Of a stretch of 28,874 nt of DNA, positions 22,296 to 28,236 are shown piece by piece. The position numbers were made by a program, and so were the translations under genes. The notes beneath the pieces are model-generated. The model was not told the DNA's origin and made no database searches. It saw only the letters and a list, made by a program, of their open reading frames with translations. How positions within the stretch are numbered: position 1 is the first letter of the stretch; each line of letters starts with the position of its first letter. The stretch comes from a virus, in the IMG/VR virus record IMGVR_UViG_3300025276_000157, positions 1 to 28,874 of that record. One strand, given 5' to 3'.

Positions 22296-22305
22296 ATTAA
22301 AGCAA
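22278..22305 (-). promoter_or_regulatory. Probable promoter of the GP88-like gene
   Basis: On the - strand TTGCTT (22305-22300) and a perfect TATAAT (22283-22278) are 16 bases apart, about 45 bases before the GP88-like start. The -35 is imperfect (4 of 6), so it may be weak or regulated through the flanking inverted repeat. Confidence 0.6.
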
Positions 22306-22313
22306 CTAATTAT

Positions 22314-22529
22314 TTACGCCAGTATAAAATCGACGGCGCGGATTAGGTAGCTATTGTTTCCATTCATAGCCTGTAGGAATAATACTCCGTTTTTATTGGT
22401 CACTTCATAACCACTAGGAATTTTAGTTACTATTAAACCGGCGTTTCTGAAGTCTTTTAAAACCGATTGCGTAACCTTCTTAGACCAGATACGGGTTTGG
22501 GTAGTGTGTCGCTTTTGGAATTTTTTCAT
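22314..22529 (-). CDS. Small conserved hypothetical protein (71 aa)
   Basis: Basic N-terminus (MKKFQKRHTTQTRIWSKK) followed by VLKDFRNAGLIVTKIPSGYE and FLQAMNGNNSYLIRA. The FRNAGLxVxKxxxGYEV...FxAMNG..YLxR pattern occurs in small phage proteins of unknown function. It may be a compact nucleic-acid or protein binder (antirepressor-like size), but no specific fold is claimed. It lies downstream of a GNRA hairpin. Confidence 0.65.
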   Translation of the reverse strand: MKKFQKRHTTQTRIWSKKVTQSVLKDFRNAGLIVTKIPSGYEVTNKNGVLFLQAMNGNNSYLIRAVDFILA

Positions 22530-22546
22530 AATATTTTAATCCTAGT

Positions 22547-22577
22547 GGTTGCCCCTTTCGGGGCGTTTGGTTTGTTT
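22547..22577 (-). other. Intercistronic RNA hairpin A, repeated sequence
   Basis: On the transcribed - strand GCCCC-GAAA-GGGGC (22564-22551) is a five-pair stem closed by a GNRA tetraloop. It sits within a roughly 30-base sequence that is repeated at 22989-23018. It lies between the stop of the gene at 22576 and the start at 22529. No U tract follows, so a simple terminator is unlikely. Confidence 0.7.
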
Positions 22578-22965
22578 AGCTGTTACGTTCTGCGCGGGCT
22601 GCTCTGCGCGACTCTGTAAGCTGCTCTGTCCACGTGTTTAACGATTCTTGCGCATCGTTTACTTTGACTTTTTCCAATTCAATTTGCGCGCGCCTTACTG
22701 CCGCTTGTGCTTTATCGTATGCGCTCCCGTCGCTTAGGGCATTCCATGCTTTATGCTTTGCTGTTTCATATGCCACGCCTAGCTGCGCATTCAATACCCT
22801 GTATTCCTCGCGCTGTACTGCTATACGGTCAAAGTCTACTGCTGGAGTCTGCGCCCCGTGTAGCTCCCAGTATTCAGAGTTTAAGCTACTGATTTTCTCC
22901 AATAGTGCTATTTGCATAAAGTTGATAGATTTTTGGTCGTTTAAGTCGATTTTGTAGTTGTTCAT
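22576..22965 (-). CDS. Coiled-coil protein, unknown (129 aa)
   Basis: The start is placed at ATG 22965, with AAAGG 8 bases upstream; an in-frame GTG at 22974 is less well placed. The protein is almost wholly helical, with ALLEKISSLNSEYWEL, VQREEYRVLNAQLGVAYETA and QAAVRRAQIELEKVKV and an Arg-rich end (ESRRAARAERNS). It is probably an elongated coiled coil. It is flanked on both sides by the repeated GNRA hairpins. No family is recognised. Confidence 0.75.
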   Translation of the reverse strand: MNNYKIDLNDQKSINFMQIALLEKISSLNSEYWELHGAQTPAVDFDRIAVQREEYRVLNAQLGVAYETAKHKAWNALSDGSAYDKAQAAVRRAQIELEKVKVNDAQESLNTWTEQLTESRRAARAERNS

Positions 22966-22986
22966 TTTATACACCTTTTAGTTTGT

Positions 22987-23018
22987 TTGGTTGCCCCTTG
23001 CGGGGCGTTTGGTTTGTT
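22987..23018 (-). other. Intercistronic RNA hairpin B, repeated sequence
   Basis: On the - strand GCCCC-GCAA-GGGGC (23006-22993), again a five-pair stem with a GNRA tetraloop. About 29 of 30 bases match hairpin A. It lies between the stop of the first early gene and the start of the coiled-coil gene. Confidence 0.7.
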
Positions 23019-23178
23019 ATAGTGCCGCTCTGATTGCTGTGAGAGTCGCTACGCTTCGCTTGTTAGCACCGCGAACCATTGAGTCGATAGCGCGATAGTT
23101 ACCATTAGTGGCGTGTATGATAGCCATTTTAACGTTGCGTTGGTCTATCTTGCTTAGCTTGTTGATTAGGTCTGTCAT
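23017..23178 (-). CDS. First early leftward gene, small basic protein (53 aa)
   Basis: ATG at 23178 is preceded by AGGCGG 6 bases upstream. The product (MTDLINKLSKIDQRNVKMAI, then IHATNGNYRAIDSMVRGANK and RSVATLTAIRAAL) is basic and helical and begins about 40 bases after the predicted start of the leftward transcript. First genes of early operons in phages often encode host takeover or regulatory peptides; that is context only. No family is recognised. Confidence 0.65.
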   Translation of the reverse strand: MTDLINKLSKIDQRNVKMAIIHATNGNYRAIDSMVRGANKRSVATLTAIRAAL

Positions 23179-23223
23179 AATGTGCCGCCTTTTTGTTTGT
23201 GTGTTTGTTGTCTTGATGGGTTC

Positions 23224-23251
23224 ATTATATACCAGTGCAAACTATTGTCAA
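23224..23251 (-). promoter_or_regulatory. Main early leftward promoter
   Basis: On the - strand TTGACA (23251-23246) and TATAAT (23229-23224) are perfect, 16 bases apart. It is the promoter nearest the control region and fires into the first early gene, with a leader of about 40 bases. Confidence 0.88.
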
Positions 23252-23501
23252 CACTTATTTTCATTTATTTTAAATTAATTTTCACAACCTAGGGATAAGG
23301 AGCGGGCGCGCGAATATCACAGATAAGACACAAAGTCAATATAACTTTTAGCTATAAGAATGCTACAGGTATATAACCGTTATAGGTAGTGCCGCTACAG
23401 GCCAGTGATAGCAAGGGATACAGAGGAATCGACGTTCGCCCCTTGACCCTTGTAATGATATAGGTACAGCTTGAACGCCCTTAGAACGCAATACAGAGCC
23501 C

Positions 23502-23530
23502 TTGATAACTATAGAACTATTAGTTATAAC
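23502..23530 (+). promoter_or_regulatory. Possible secondary rightward promoter
   Basis: TTGATA at 23502-23507 and TATAAC at 23525-23530, 17 bases apart, each one base from consensus. There is no gene for 630 bases downstream, so it may make a leader or origin-priming transcript, or be chance. Confidence 0.35.
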
Positions 23531-23874
23531 CCATGTAATCTATATGCTAATTGAGTATATAACATATGTTGACAGTAGTATGATAACTGTGGTAGGTATC
23601 CTGTAGGTATCCACAAGCATACTCTTACTCCCCTTGTCAAGTAAATAAATGACCCTAATGTTTTTCTTGGTCACAGTTATTACTTGCGTTTGACCCGTGG
23701 CTATGCTATGGCTTTACCCGTGACTACATCTGACCATCGGGTCACAGATTCCCCTTGACTCATCGGGCTGGGTGTGGTATAGCTGAGAATCCAGAGGGGG
23801 CGGGGGGCCGCTGGTATATTTCCTACTCTTCACGGTACCCGCATGTATACAAAAAAAGACCAAAAGTAGGATAA

Positions 23875-23911
23875 AAGTAACAATAAGCTGTGTATACTTA
23901 AGTAGACGTAA
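23875..23911 (+). promoter_or_regulatory. Composite leader motif, copy 3 (control region)
   Basis: AAGTAAC (23875-23881), 13 bases, then TACTTAAGTA within GTATACTTAAGTA, then GTAA (23908-23911), the same order as at 18911 and 24102. The core here is the best palindrome of the three (one mismatch to GTATACTTAAGTATAC). No clear promoter precedes it on this strand. Confidence 0.5.
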
Positions 23912-24009
23912 GTCATTGATTTCATTGGGAGTTCGCGGGTACATTTGTGTACATTAAATTAGCCTGTAATGCTGACACAATATAGTTAAGCAATTAGTTA
24001 AAATAGTTC

Positions 24010-24038
24010 TTGACTTTTGCTTTAAAGTATGGTATAAT
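24010..24038 (+). promoter_or_regulatory. Main rightward (late/structural) promoter
   Basis: TTGACT at 24010-24015 and a perfect TATAAT at 24033-24038 with a 17-base spacer; TGG before the -10 gives an extended -10 (TGGTATAAT). Start predicted near 24045, leaving a leader of about 120 bases before the small terminase. Confidence 0.9.
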
Positions 24039-24041
24039 ATA

Positions 24042-24053
24042 TAGTATATACTA
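24042..24053. promoter_or_regulatory. Palindrome TAGTATATACTA at the predicted start site
   Basis: A perfect 12-base palindrome covers the predicted transcription start of the rightward promoter. This is a position where regulators commonly block initiation. Being AT-only in composition apart from the G and C, chance is not excluded. Confidence 0.45.
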
Positions 24054-24065
24054 AAGAGTTATTTA

Positions 24066-24116
24066 GTTAGTTGTTTTGTTACTGACTAAAGACTATAAAC
24101 AAAGTAACAACCTAAC
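24066..24116 (+). other. Stem-loop in the late operon leader
   Basis: GTTAG (24066-24070) pairs with CTAAC (24112-24116) and TTGTTACT (24076-24083) with AGTAACAA (24103-24110), giving a two-part hairpin around a 19-base loop. It overlaps the AAGTAAC part of the leader motif, so folding could expose or hide it. Confidence 0.45.
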
Positions 24117-24151
24117 AAGGTCTAAGACATACTTAAGTATACTTAGGTAAC
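24102..24151 (+). promoter_or_regulatory. Composite leader motif, copy 2 (late operon leader)
   Basis: AAGTAAC (24102-24108), 21 bases, TACTTAAGTATAC (24130-24142), then GTAAC (24147-24151), ending just before the AGGAG of the small terminase. Same order of elements and same orientation to transcription as in the SSB leader. Confidence 0.6.
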
Positions 24152-24165
24152 CAAAGGAGAGTTTT

Positions 24166-24576
24166 TTGTCAGATTTAAAAAACGACGATTCGCCACCTAA
24201 GCGTAGAGTGGGTCGTCCGAAGAAGTCAGATATGGTCAACCGCAAGAGAGGGTCAGTCGGTACGAGAGGTCGCCCCAAAGGTGATGCTGCCATTATTAAC
24301 GAATACAAGACACGTATGCTAACGTCTCCTAAGTCTGCTCGCGTCTTAGAGTCTATATTCGATGCAGCTCTTAACGATGACCATAAGAATCAAGCAGCCG
24401 CTTGGAAGCTAGTTATTGATAGGGTCTTACCAGCGAGCTACTTTGAGAAGGATAAAGCAGGTGGCAGCAAAGGTGGGATTAACATATCAATTACTGGAGT
24501 GGGTGGAGAGACTACTGTCATCTCCGAAAGCAGCAACGAAGAGCAAGCTATTGACGGAGAGTACACCGATGTATAA
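24166..24576 (+). CDS. terS: Probable small terminase subunit with tandem AT-hooks (136 aa)
   Basis: The start is TTG at 24166, fixed by AGGAG at 24155-24159; there is no closer ATG. It would recognise phage DNA for packaging and recruit the large subunit. Residues 11-40 carry two AT-hook cores, RRVGRPKKSD and TRGRPKGDA (GRP at 16-18 and 35-37), which bind the minor groove of AT-rich DNA. The middle is helical (LTSPKSARVLESIFDAALND, then AAAWKLVIDRVLP), matching the small-terminase-like helical part of related marine podoviruses, and the C-terminal 35 residues are Gly/Ser/acidic. It is the first gene of the late operon, next to the terminase large subunit, with the endolysin gene between. No known family is certain; the call rests on position and the DNA-binding N-terminus. 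Confidence 0.7.
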   Translation: MSDLKNDDSPPKRRVGRPKKSDMVNRKRGSVGTRGRPKGDAAIINEYKTRMLTSPKSARVLESIFDAALNDDHKNQAAAWKLVIDRVLPASYFEKDKAGGSKGGINISITGVGGETTVISESSNEEQAIDGEYTDV

Positions 24577-24934
24577 CCCTAAGTACTTCGCCCTGAGCGA
24601 GTTCAACTGTCAAGAAACAAATCAAAATGAAATGCAACCAGAGTTCCTAGAACGTTTGGATGCTCTGCGTGAAGCCTGTGGTTTTCCCTTTGTGATTACT
24701 AGCGGCTTCCGTAGCCCTAATCACAGTAACGAAAGACATAAGGAGAAAGCAGGAACTCATGCCCAAGGTATTGCAGCAGACATCAAAGCTATTAGCGGAG
24801 CACAAAAGTACGAGATTGTTAAACAGGCGCTCTTGCTTGGGTTTGGCGGTATTGGAGTGGCTAGTTCATTTATCCATGTGGATGACCGGAGCAATTCTAA
24901 TTCTAACTCTACACCCGTAATGTGGACATATTAA
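24569..24934 (+). CDS. Endolysin, peptidase M15-type (D-Ala-D-Ala endopeptidase/carboxypeptidase)
   Basis: The true start is ATG 24569 (GGAG 9 bases upstream), 8 bases inside the small terminase gene; the longer frame from 24416 is a shadow. The 121 residues show the M15 zinc peptidase set: TSGFRSPNHS (44-53), THAQGIAADI with H64 and D71, and FIHVD with H103. H64, D71 and H103 are the zinc ligands. It cuts peptide cross-links in peptidoglycan to release progeny. There is no signal peptide, so it needs the holins at 661-1208 to reach the wall. Its stop (24932-24934) adjoins the large terminase start, an unusual place for an endolysin. Confidence 0.9.
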   Translation: MYNPKYFALSEFNCQETNQNEMQPEFLERLDALREACGFPFVITSGFRSPNHSNERHKEKAGTHAQGIAADIKAISGAQKYEIVKQALLLGFGGIGVASSFIHVDDRSNSNSNSTPVMWTY

Positions 24935-26188
24935 ATGACTGACTTAAAGGTAGAACTACTACCATGGCAGCAGGAGGTCTTTAACGACCCCTCACGCTTT
25001 AAAGTCATCGCAGCAGGTCGTCGTACAGGTAAGTCACGTCTAGCGGCTTGGATGTTAATTCTAGAAGGTTTACAATGTAAGAAAGGCCATGTCTTTTATG
25101 TCGCACCCACACAGGGTCAGGCTAGGGACATCATGTGGCAGACATTGCTAGAGGTAGGTAATCCTGTCATATCGTCTAGCCATATCAACAACCTACAAAT
25201 AAAGCTAGTCAACGGTGCAACCATCGCCCTCAAGGGTGCTGACAGACCAGAGACTATGCGTGGTGTCTCCCTTAGCTTCCTCTGTATGGATGAGTACGCC
25301 GATATGAAGCCGGAGGTCTGGGAGCAAATCCTACGACCTGCCCTAGCTGACCAGAAGGGTGATGCCATGTTTATTGGTACACCTATGGGTCGTAACCACT
25401 TCTATGACTTGTTCCAGTACGCTAGTATCGCAGAGGATGACCAATGGAAGGGTTGGCACTTTACATCATACGATAACCCCTTGCTAGACCCAGAGGAGAT
25501 TAATGCGGCTAAGAAGTCGATGTCAGCCTTCTCCTTCCGACAGGAGTTCATGGCATCCTTTGAGGCAGCCGGTGGTGAACTGTTTAAGGAGAAAGATGTT
25601 AAGTTCTCCGAGGAAGAGCCTGAACACGGTCAGTTCTACATTGCAGTCGATTTGGCAGGATTTGCGGAAATTGAAAAAGCTACAACTAAAACAAGCCGAC
25701 TTGACCAAACGTCAATTGCGGTGGTTAAGGCGAATGAAGACGGGTGGTGGGTTGCCGACATTATCCATGGTAGATGGGGAGTCGAAAAGACAGCAAGGAA
25801 AATCTTCGATGCCGTCAGAGACTACCAACCAGTCGCAGTAGGGATTGAGAAAGGTGCGTTGAAGAATGCTGTCTACCCCTACTTGAATGACATAATGAAA
25901 AAGAATCAAAGGTTCTTCCGTATCGAGGAGCTTACCCACGGCAACAAACGTAAGATTGACCGTATTGTCTGGGCGTTACAAGGTAGGTTTGAACACGGTA
26001 ACATTAAACTAAACAAAGGTGACTGGAATGCGGAGTTCCTAGATGAGCTGTTTCAGTTCCCTAACAAACTTGTCCACGATGATTTAATTGATTCGTTGGC
26101 CTACATTGACCAATTAGCTAAGATAGCCTATGCTATTGACTACGAGGAAGAAGAATATGAACTCACTGACTTTTACGCAGGGTATTAA
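24935..26188 (+). CDS. terL: Terminase large subunit
   Basis: Packaging motor and headful/end nuclease. ATPase domain: Walker A AAGRRTGKS (26-34), preceded by the Q-motif-like LLPWQQEVF; Walker B LSFLCMDE (113-120, D119 and catalytic E120); coupling GTP near 148-150. Nuclease domain (RNase H fold): FYIAVDLAG (D239), VGIEKGA (E305) and HDDLIDSLAY (D382/D383, D386). At 417 residues it is complete but compact (T7 gp19 is 586). It begins immediately after the endolysin stop and is followed two bases later by the portal gene. Confidence 0.95.
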   Translation: MTDLKVELLPWQQEVFNDPSRFKVIAAGRRTGKSRLAAWMLILEGLQCKKGHVFYVAPTQGQARDIMWQTLLEVGNPVISSSHINNLQIKLVNGATIALKGADRPETMRGVSLSFLCMDEYADMKPEVWEQILRPALADQKGDAMFIGTPMGRNHFYDLFQYASIAEDDQWKGWHFTSYDNPLLDPEEINAAKKSMSAFSFRQEFMASFEAAGGELFKEKDVKFSEEEPEHGQFYIAVDLAGFAEIEKATTKTSRLDQTSIAVVKANEDGWWVADIIHGRWGVEKTARKIFDAVRDYQPVAVGIEKGALKNAVYPYLNDIMKKNQRFFRIEELTHGNKRKIDRIVWALQGRFEHGNIKLNKGDWNAEFLDELFQFPNKLVHDDLIDSLAYIDQLAKIAYAIDYEEEEYELTDFYAGY

Positions 26189-26190
26189 CT

Positions 26191-28236
26191 ATGTATGAAC
26201 AAAACGATGACTACAATTTTGAGACCCTAGAAGGTTGGGTGTCCTCTAAATGTAGTGACTGGCGTGACCATTTTGAAGCTAACTACGCCCAAAGGTTTGA
26301 TGAGTACTATCGCCTGTGGCGTGGACAGTGGGCTGCTGAGGATGCTACACGTCAATCAGAGCGTTCTAAGATTATCTCCCCTGCCTTGCAACAAGCTGTA
26401 GAGTCATCCGTAGCTGAGCTAGAGGAAGCTACCTTTGGTCGTGGCAAATGGTTTGATATTGAGGATGATGCTGCTGACCCAGAGAATGGGGACATTCAAC
26501 TACTCCGTAATCAGTTAGAAGCTGACTTTAAACGCAACATGGTACGTAAAGCCACCGCTGAGTGCCTTATTAACGCCGCTGTGTTTGGTACTGGTATTGC
26601 TGAAATAGAACTAACTACCGAGAAAGAGTTTAAACCGGCCACGCAACCGGTCATGGGTGGTGAATTAACAGCAGTTGGTGTCACTATTGAAGACCGTACC
26701 TGCGTTAAGATGAACCCTGTCATGCCACAGAACTTTCTTATCGACCCTGTAGCTACTTCCATTGAGAATGCGCTAGGTGTTGCTGTAGATGAGTTCGTAT
26801 CGTCTCACATTGTAGAACAATTGCAGGAACAAGGCGTATATCGTGACATCGCTCTAGGCTCTGCTGCCTCAGACTTTGATATTGAGCCTGACCACGACAT
26901 TTTGGATTCCTATAGCGACGATAAAGTACGACTGACTAAATATTATGGTTTAGTACCCCGTCATTTGCTAGAAATAGCTATGAAAGACCCAGATGCAGAG
27001 GAAGAAGCTGTATCCCTGATGGGAGAAGATGATGATGAGGACAGTGGTAGCTACTATGTAGAGGCTATTGTTGTAACCGGCAACGGTGAGTTACTAAAAG
27101 CGGAAGAGAACCCTTACATGATGGGTGACAGACCTGTCGTAGCATTCCCTTGGGATGTCGTTCCTAGCCGTTTCTGGGGTCGAGGCGTATGTGAGAAAGG
27201 GTATAACTCTCAAAAGGCGTTAGACGCAGAACTACGCGCTCGTATCGACGCTCTAGCACTAACTGTACACCCTATGCTTGCTATGGATGCTTCTCGTATG
27301 CCAAGAGGCTCTAAACCAGAGATTCGTGCAGGTAAGGTTATCCTAACTAACGGTAATCCTTCGGAAGTGCTACAGCCGTTTAACTTTGGTAATGTACAGA
27401 ACATTACCTTTACACAAGCCGCTGCCCTACAGCAGATGGTACAGACCGCTACAGGCGCTATTGACTCAGCGGGTATAGCAGGTAGTGTTAATGGAGAAAG
27501 TACAGCAGCGGGCATCTCTATGGGCTTAGGAGCTATCATTAAGCGCCACAAGCGTACTTTGATTAACTTCCAAGAAGCCTTTGTTATCCCGTTTGTTACT
27601 AAAGCTGCCCATCGCTATATGCAGTTTGAGCCTGAGAAGTACCCTGTTGCTGATTATAAGTTTAACGTATCAAGTTCTCTGGGCATTATTGCTCGTGAGT
27701 ATGAGGTTACACAGCTTGTACAGTTACTACAAACTATGTCTCCAGAGACACCGATGTACCCTGAGCTAATCAAGTCTATTGTTGATAACATGAACTTGGC
27801 TAACCGTGAAGAACTGATTGCTAAGCTAGACCAGTCTAATCAGCCTAACCCAGAAGCACAGCAGGCGCAGCAGCAAGCACAAGCACAGCAAGCTGAGTTC
27901 CAAGCGTCACAGACTAATGCACTTAATGGACAGGCTAAAGAGTCTGAGGCTCGTGCTATGAAGGCCATGGCTGAAGCACAGGCCGTACCACAGGAGCTTG
28001 AGATTGACCGTATTAAAGCTGTTACGGCTAACCTGAGTGCAGGAGATAGGGACGACAAGGAGTTTGAAAAGCGACTTAAAATCTCTACACAGTTACTTAA
28101 GGAACGTGAAATAGCTGTTAAGGAAGAACAAGGTAACGTAGAAGCGACACCAGAGCCGACGGCTATGCCACAGCCTCCTATGATGCAACCTGAACCACAA
28201 GGACAATTGCCTAATGATACTACCCAGCCAGTTTAA
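26191..28236 (+). CDS. Portal protein (head-tail connector)
   Basis: Forms the dodecameric ring through which DNA is packaged and ejected. The 681-residue protein follows the large terminase by two bases, the standard order. Its N-terminal part (WVSSKCSDWRDHFEANYAQR, then FDEYYRLWRGQW and SERSKIISPALQQAVES) and central stretch (FPWDVVPSRFWGRGVCEKGY, then NSQKALDAELRARIDALALT) fit the podovirus portal family. The C-terminal 110 residues are a Gln/Ala-rich helix (QAQQQAQAQQAEFQASQ) ending in a Pro/Met/Gln-rich tail, as in many marine podovirus portals, and may form the barrel inside the capsid. The last 23 bases overlap the next small gene. Confidence 0.9.
   Translation: MYEQNDDYNFETLEGWVSSKCSDWRDHFEANYAQRFDEYYRLWRGQWAAEDATRQSERSKIISPALQQAVESSVAELEEATFGRGKWFDIEDDAADPENGDIQLLRNQLEADFKRNMVRKATAECLINAAVFGTGIAEIELTTEKEFKPATQPVMGGELTAVGVTIEDRTCVKMNPVMPQNFLIDPVATSIENALGVAVDEFVSSHIVEQLQEQGVYRDIALGSAASDFDIEPDHDILDSYSDDKVRLTKYYGLVPRHLLEIAMKDPDAEEEAVSLMGEDDDEDSGSYYVEAIVVTGNGELLKAEENPYMMGDRPVVAFPWDVVPSRFWGRGVCEKGYNSQKALDAELRARIDALALTVHPMLAMDASRMPRGSKPEIRAGKVILTNGNPSEVLQPFNFGNVQNITFTQAAALQQMVQTATGAIDSAGIAGSVNGESTAAGISMGLGAIIKRHKRTLINFQEAFVIPFVTKAAHRYMQFEPEKYPVADYKFNVSSSLGIIAREYEVTQLVQLLQTMSPETPMYPELIKSIVDNMNLANREELIAKLDQSNQPNPEAQQAQQQAQAQQAEFQASQTNALNGQAKESEARAMKAMAEAQAVPQELEIDRIKAVTANLSAGDRDDKEFEKRLKISTQLLKEREIAVKEEQGNVEATPEPTAMPQPPMMQPEPQGQLPNDTTQPV

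Larger units (their letters stand above)
23252..24009. other. Non-coding control region, possible replication origin
   Basis: About 760 bases without a convincing gene between the divergent promoters. Contents seen: GCTACAGG twice (23362, 23394); TAGGTA four times (23383, 23461, 23593, 23604), the last two as a tandem GTAGGTATCC; CCCTTG five times (23440, 23447, 23499, 23631, 23752); GGTCACAG twice (23669, 23740); a G-rich island at 23795-23807; GTACCCGC at 23835 with its exact reverse complement GCGGGTAC at 23935; and one copy of the composite leader motif at 23875. AT-rich stretches flank these. The short repeats resemble iterons, so an origin of replication is possible but not shown. A 76-codon - strand frame at 23714-23944 lacks a ribosome binding site. 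Confidence 0.55.

Noticed and set aside
22541-22580. The GCCCC/GGGGC hairpins as rho-independent terminators
   Set aside because: No run of T follows on the transcribed strand, and they occur inside a gene string that must be read through.
23569-23598. A perfect TTGACA at 23569 as another rightward promoter
   Set aside because: At 16-19 bases downstream there is no acceptable -10 box (GTAGGT or similar).
23714-23944. A - strand frame of 76 codons with a hydrophobic stretch in the control region
   Set aside because: No ribosome binding site before its ATG, low-complexity PPPP segment, and it covers the regulatory motif copy and the G-rich island. Most likely chance.
23252-24009. tRNA or other structured RNA gene in the non-coding region
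   Set aside because: I could not find a cloverleaf with a T-arm consensus or a CCA-adjacent acceptor stem by eye.
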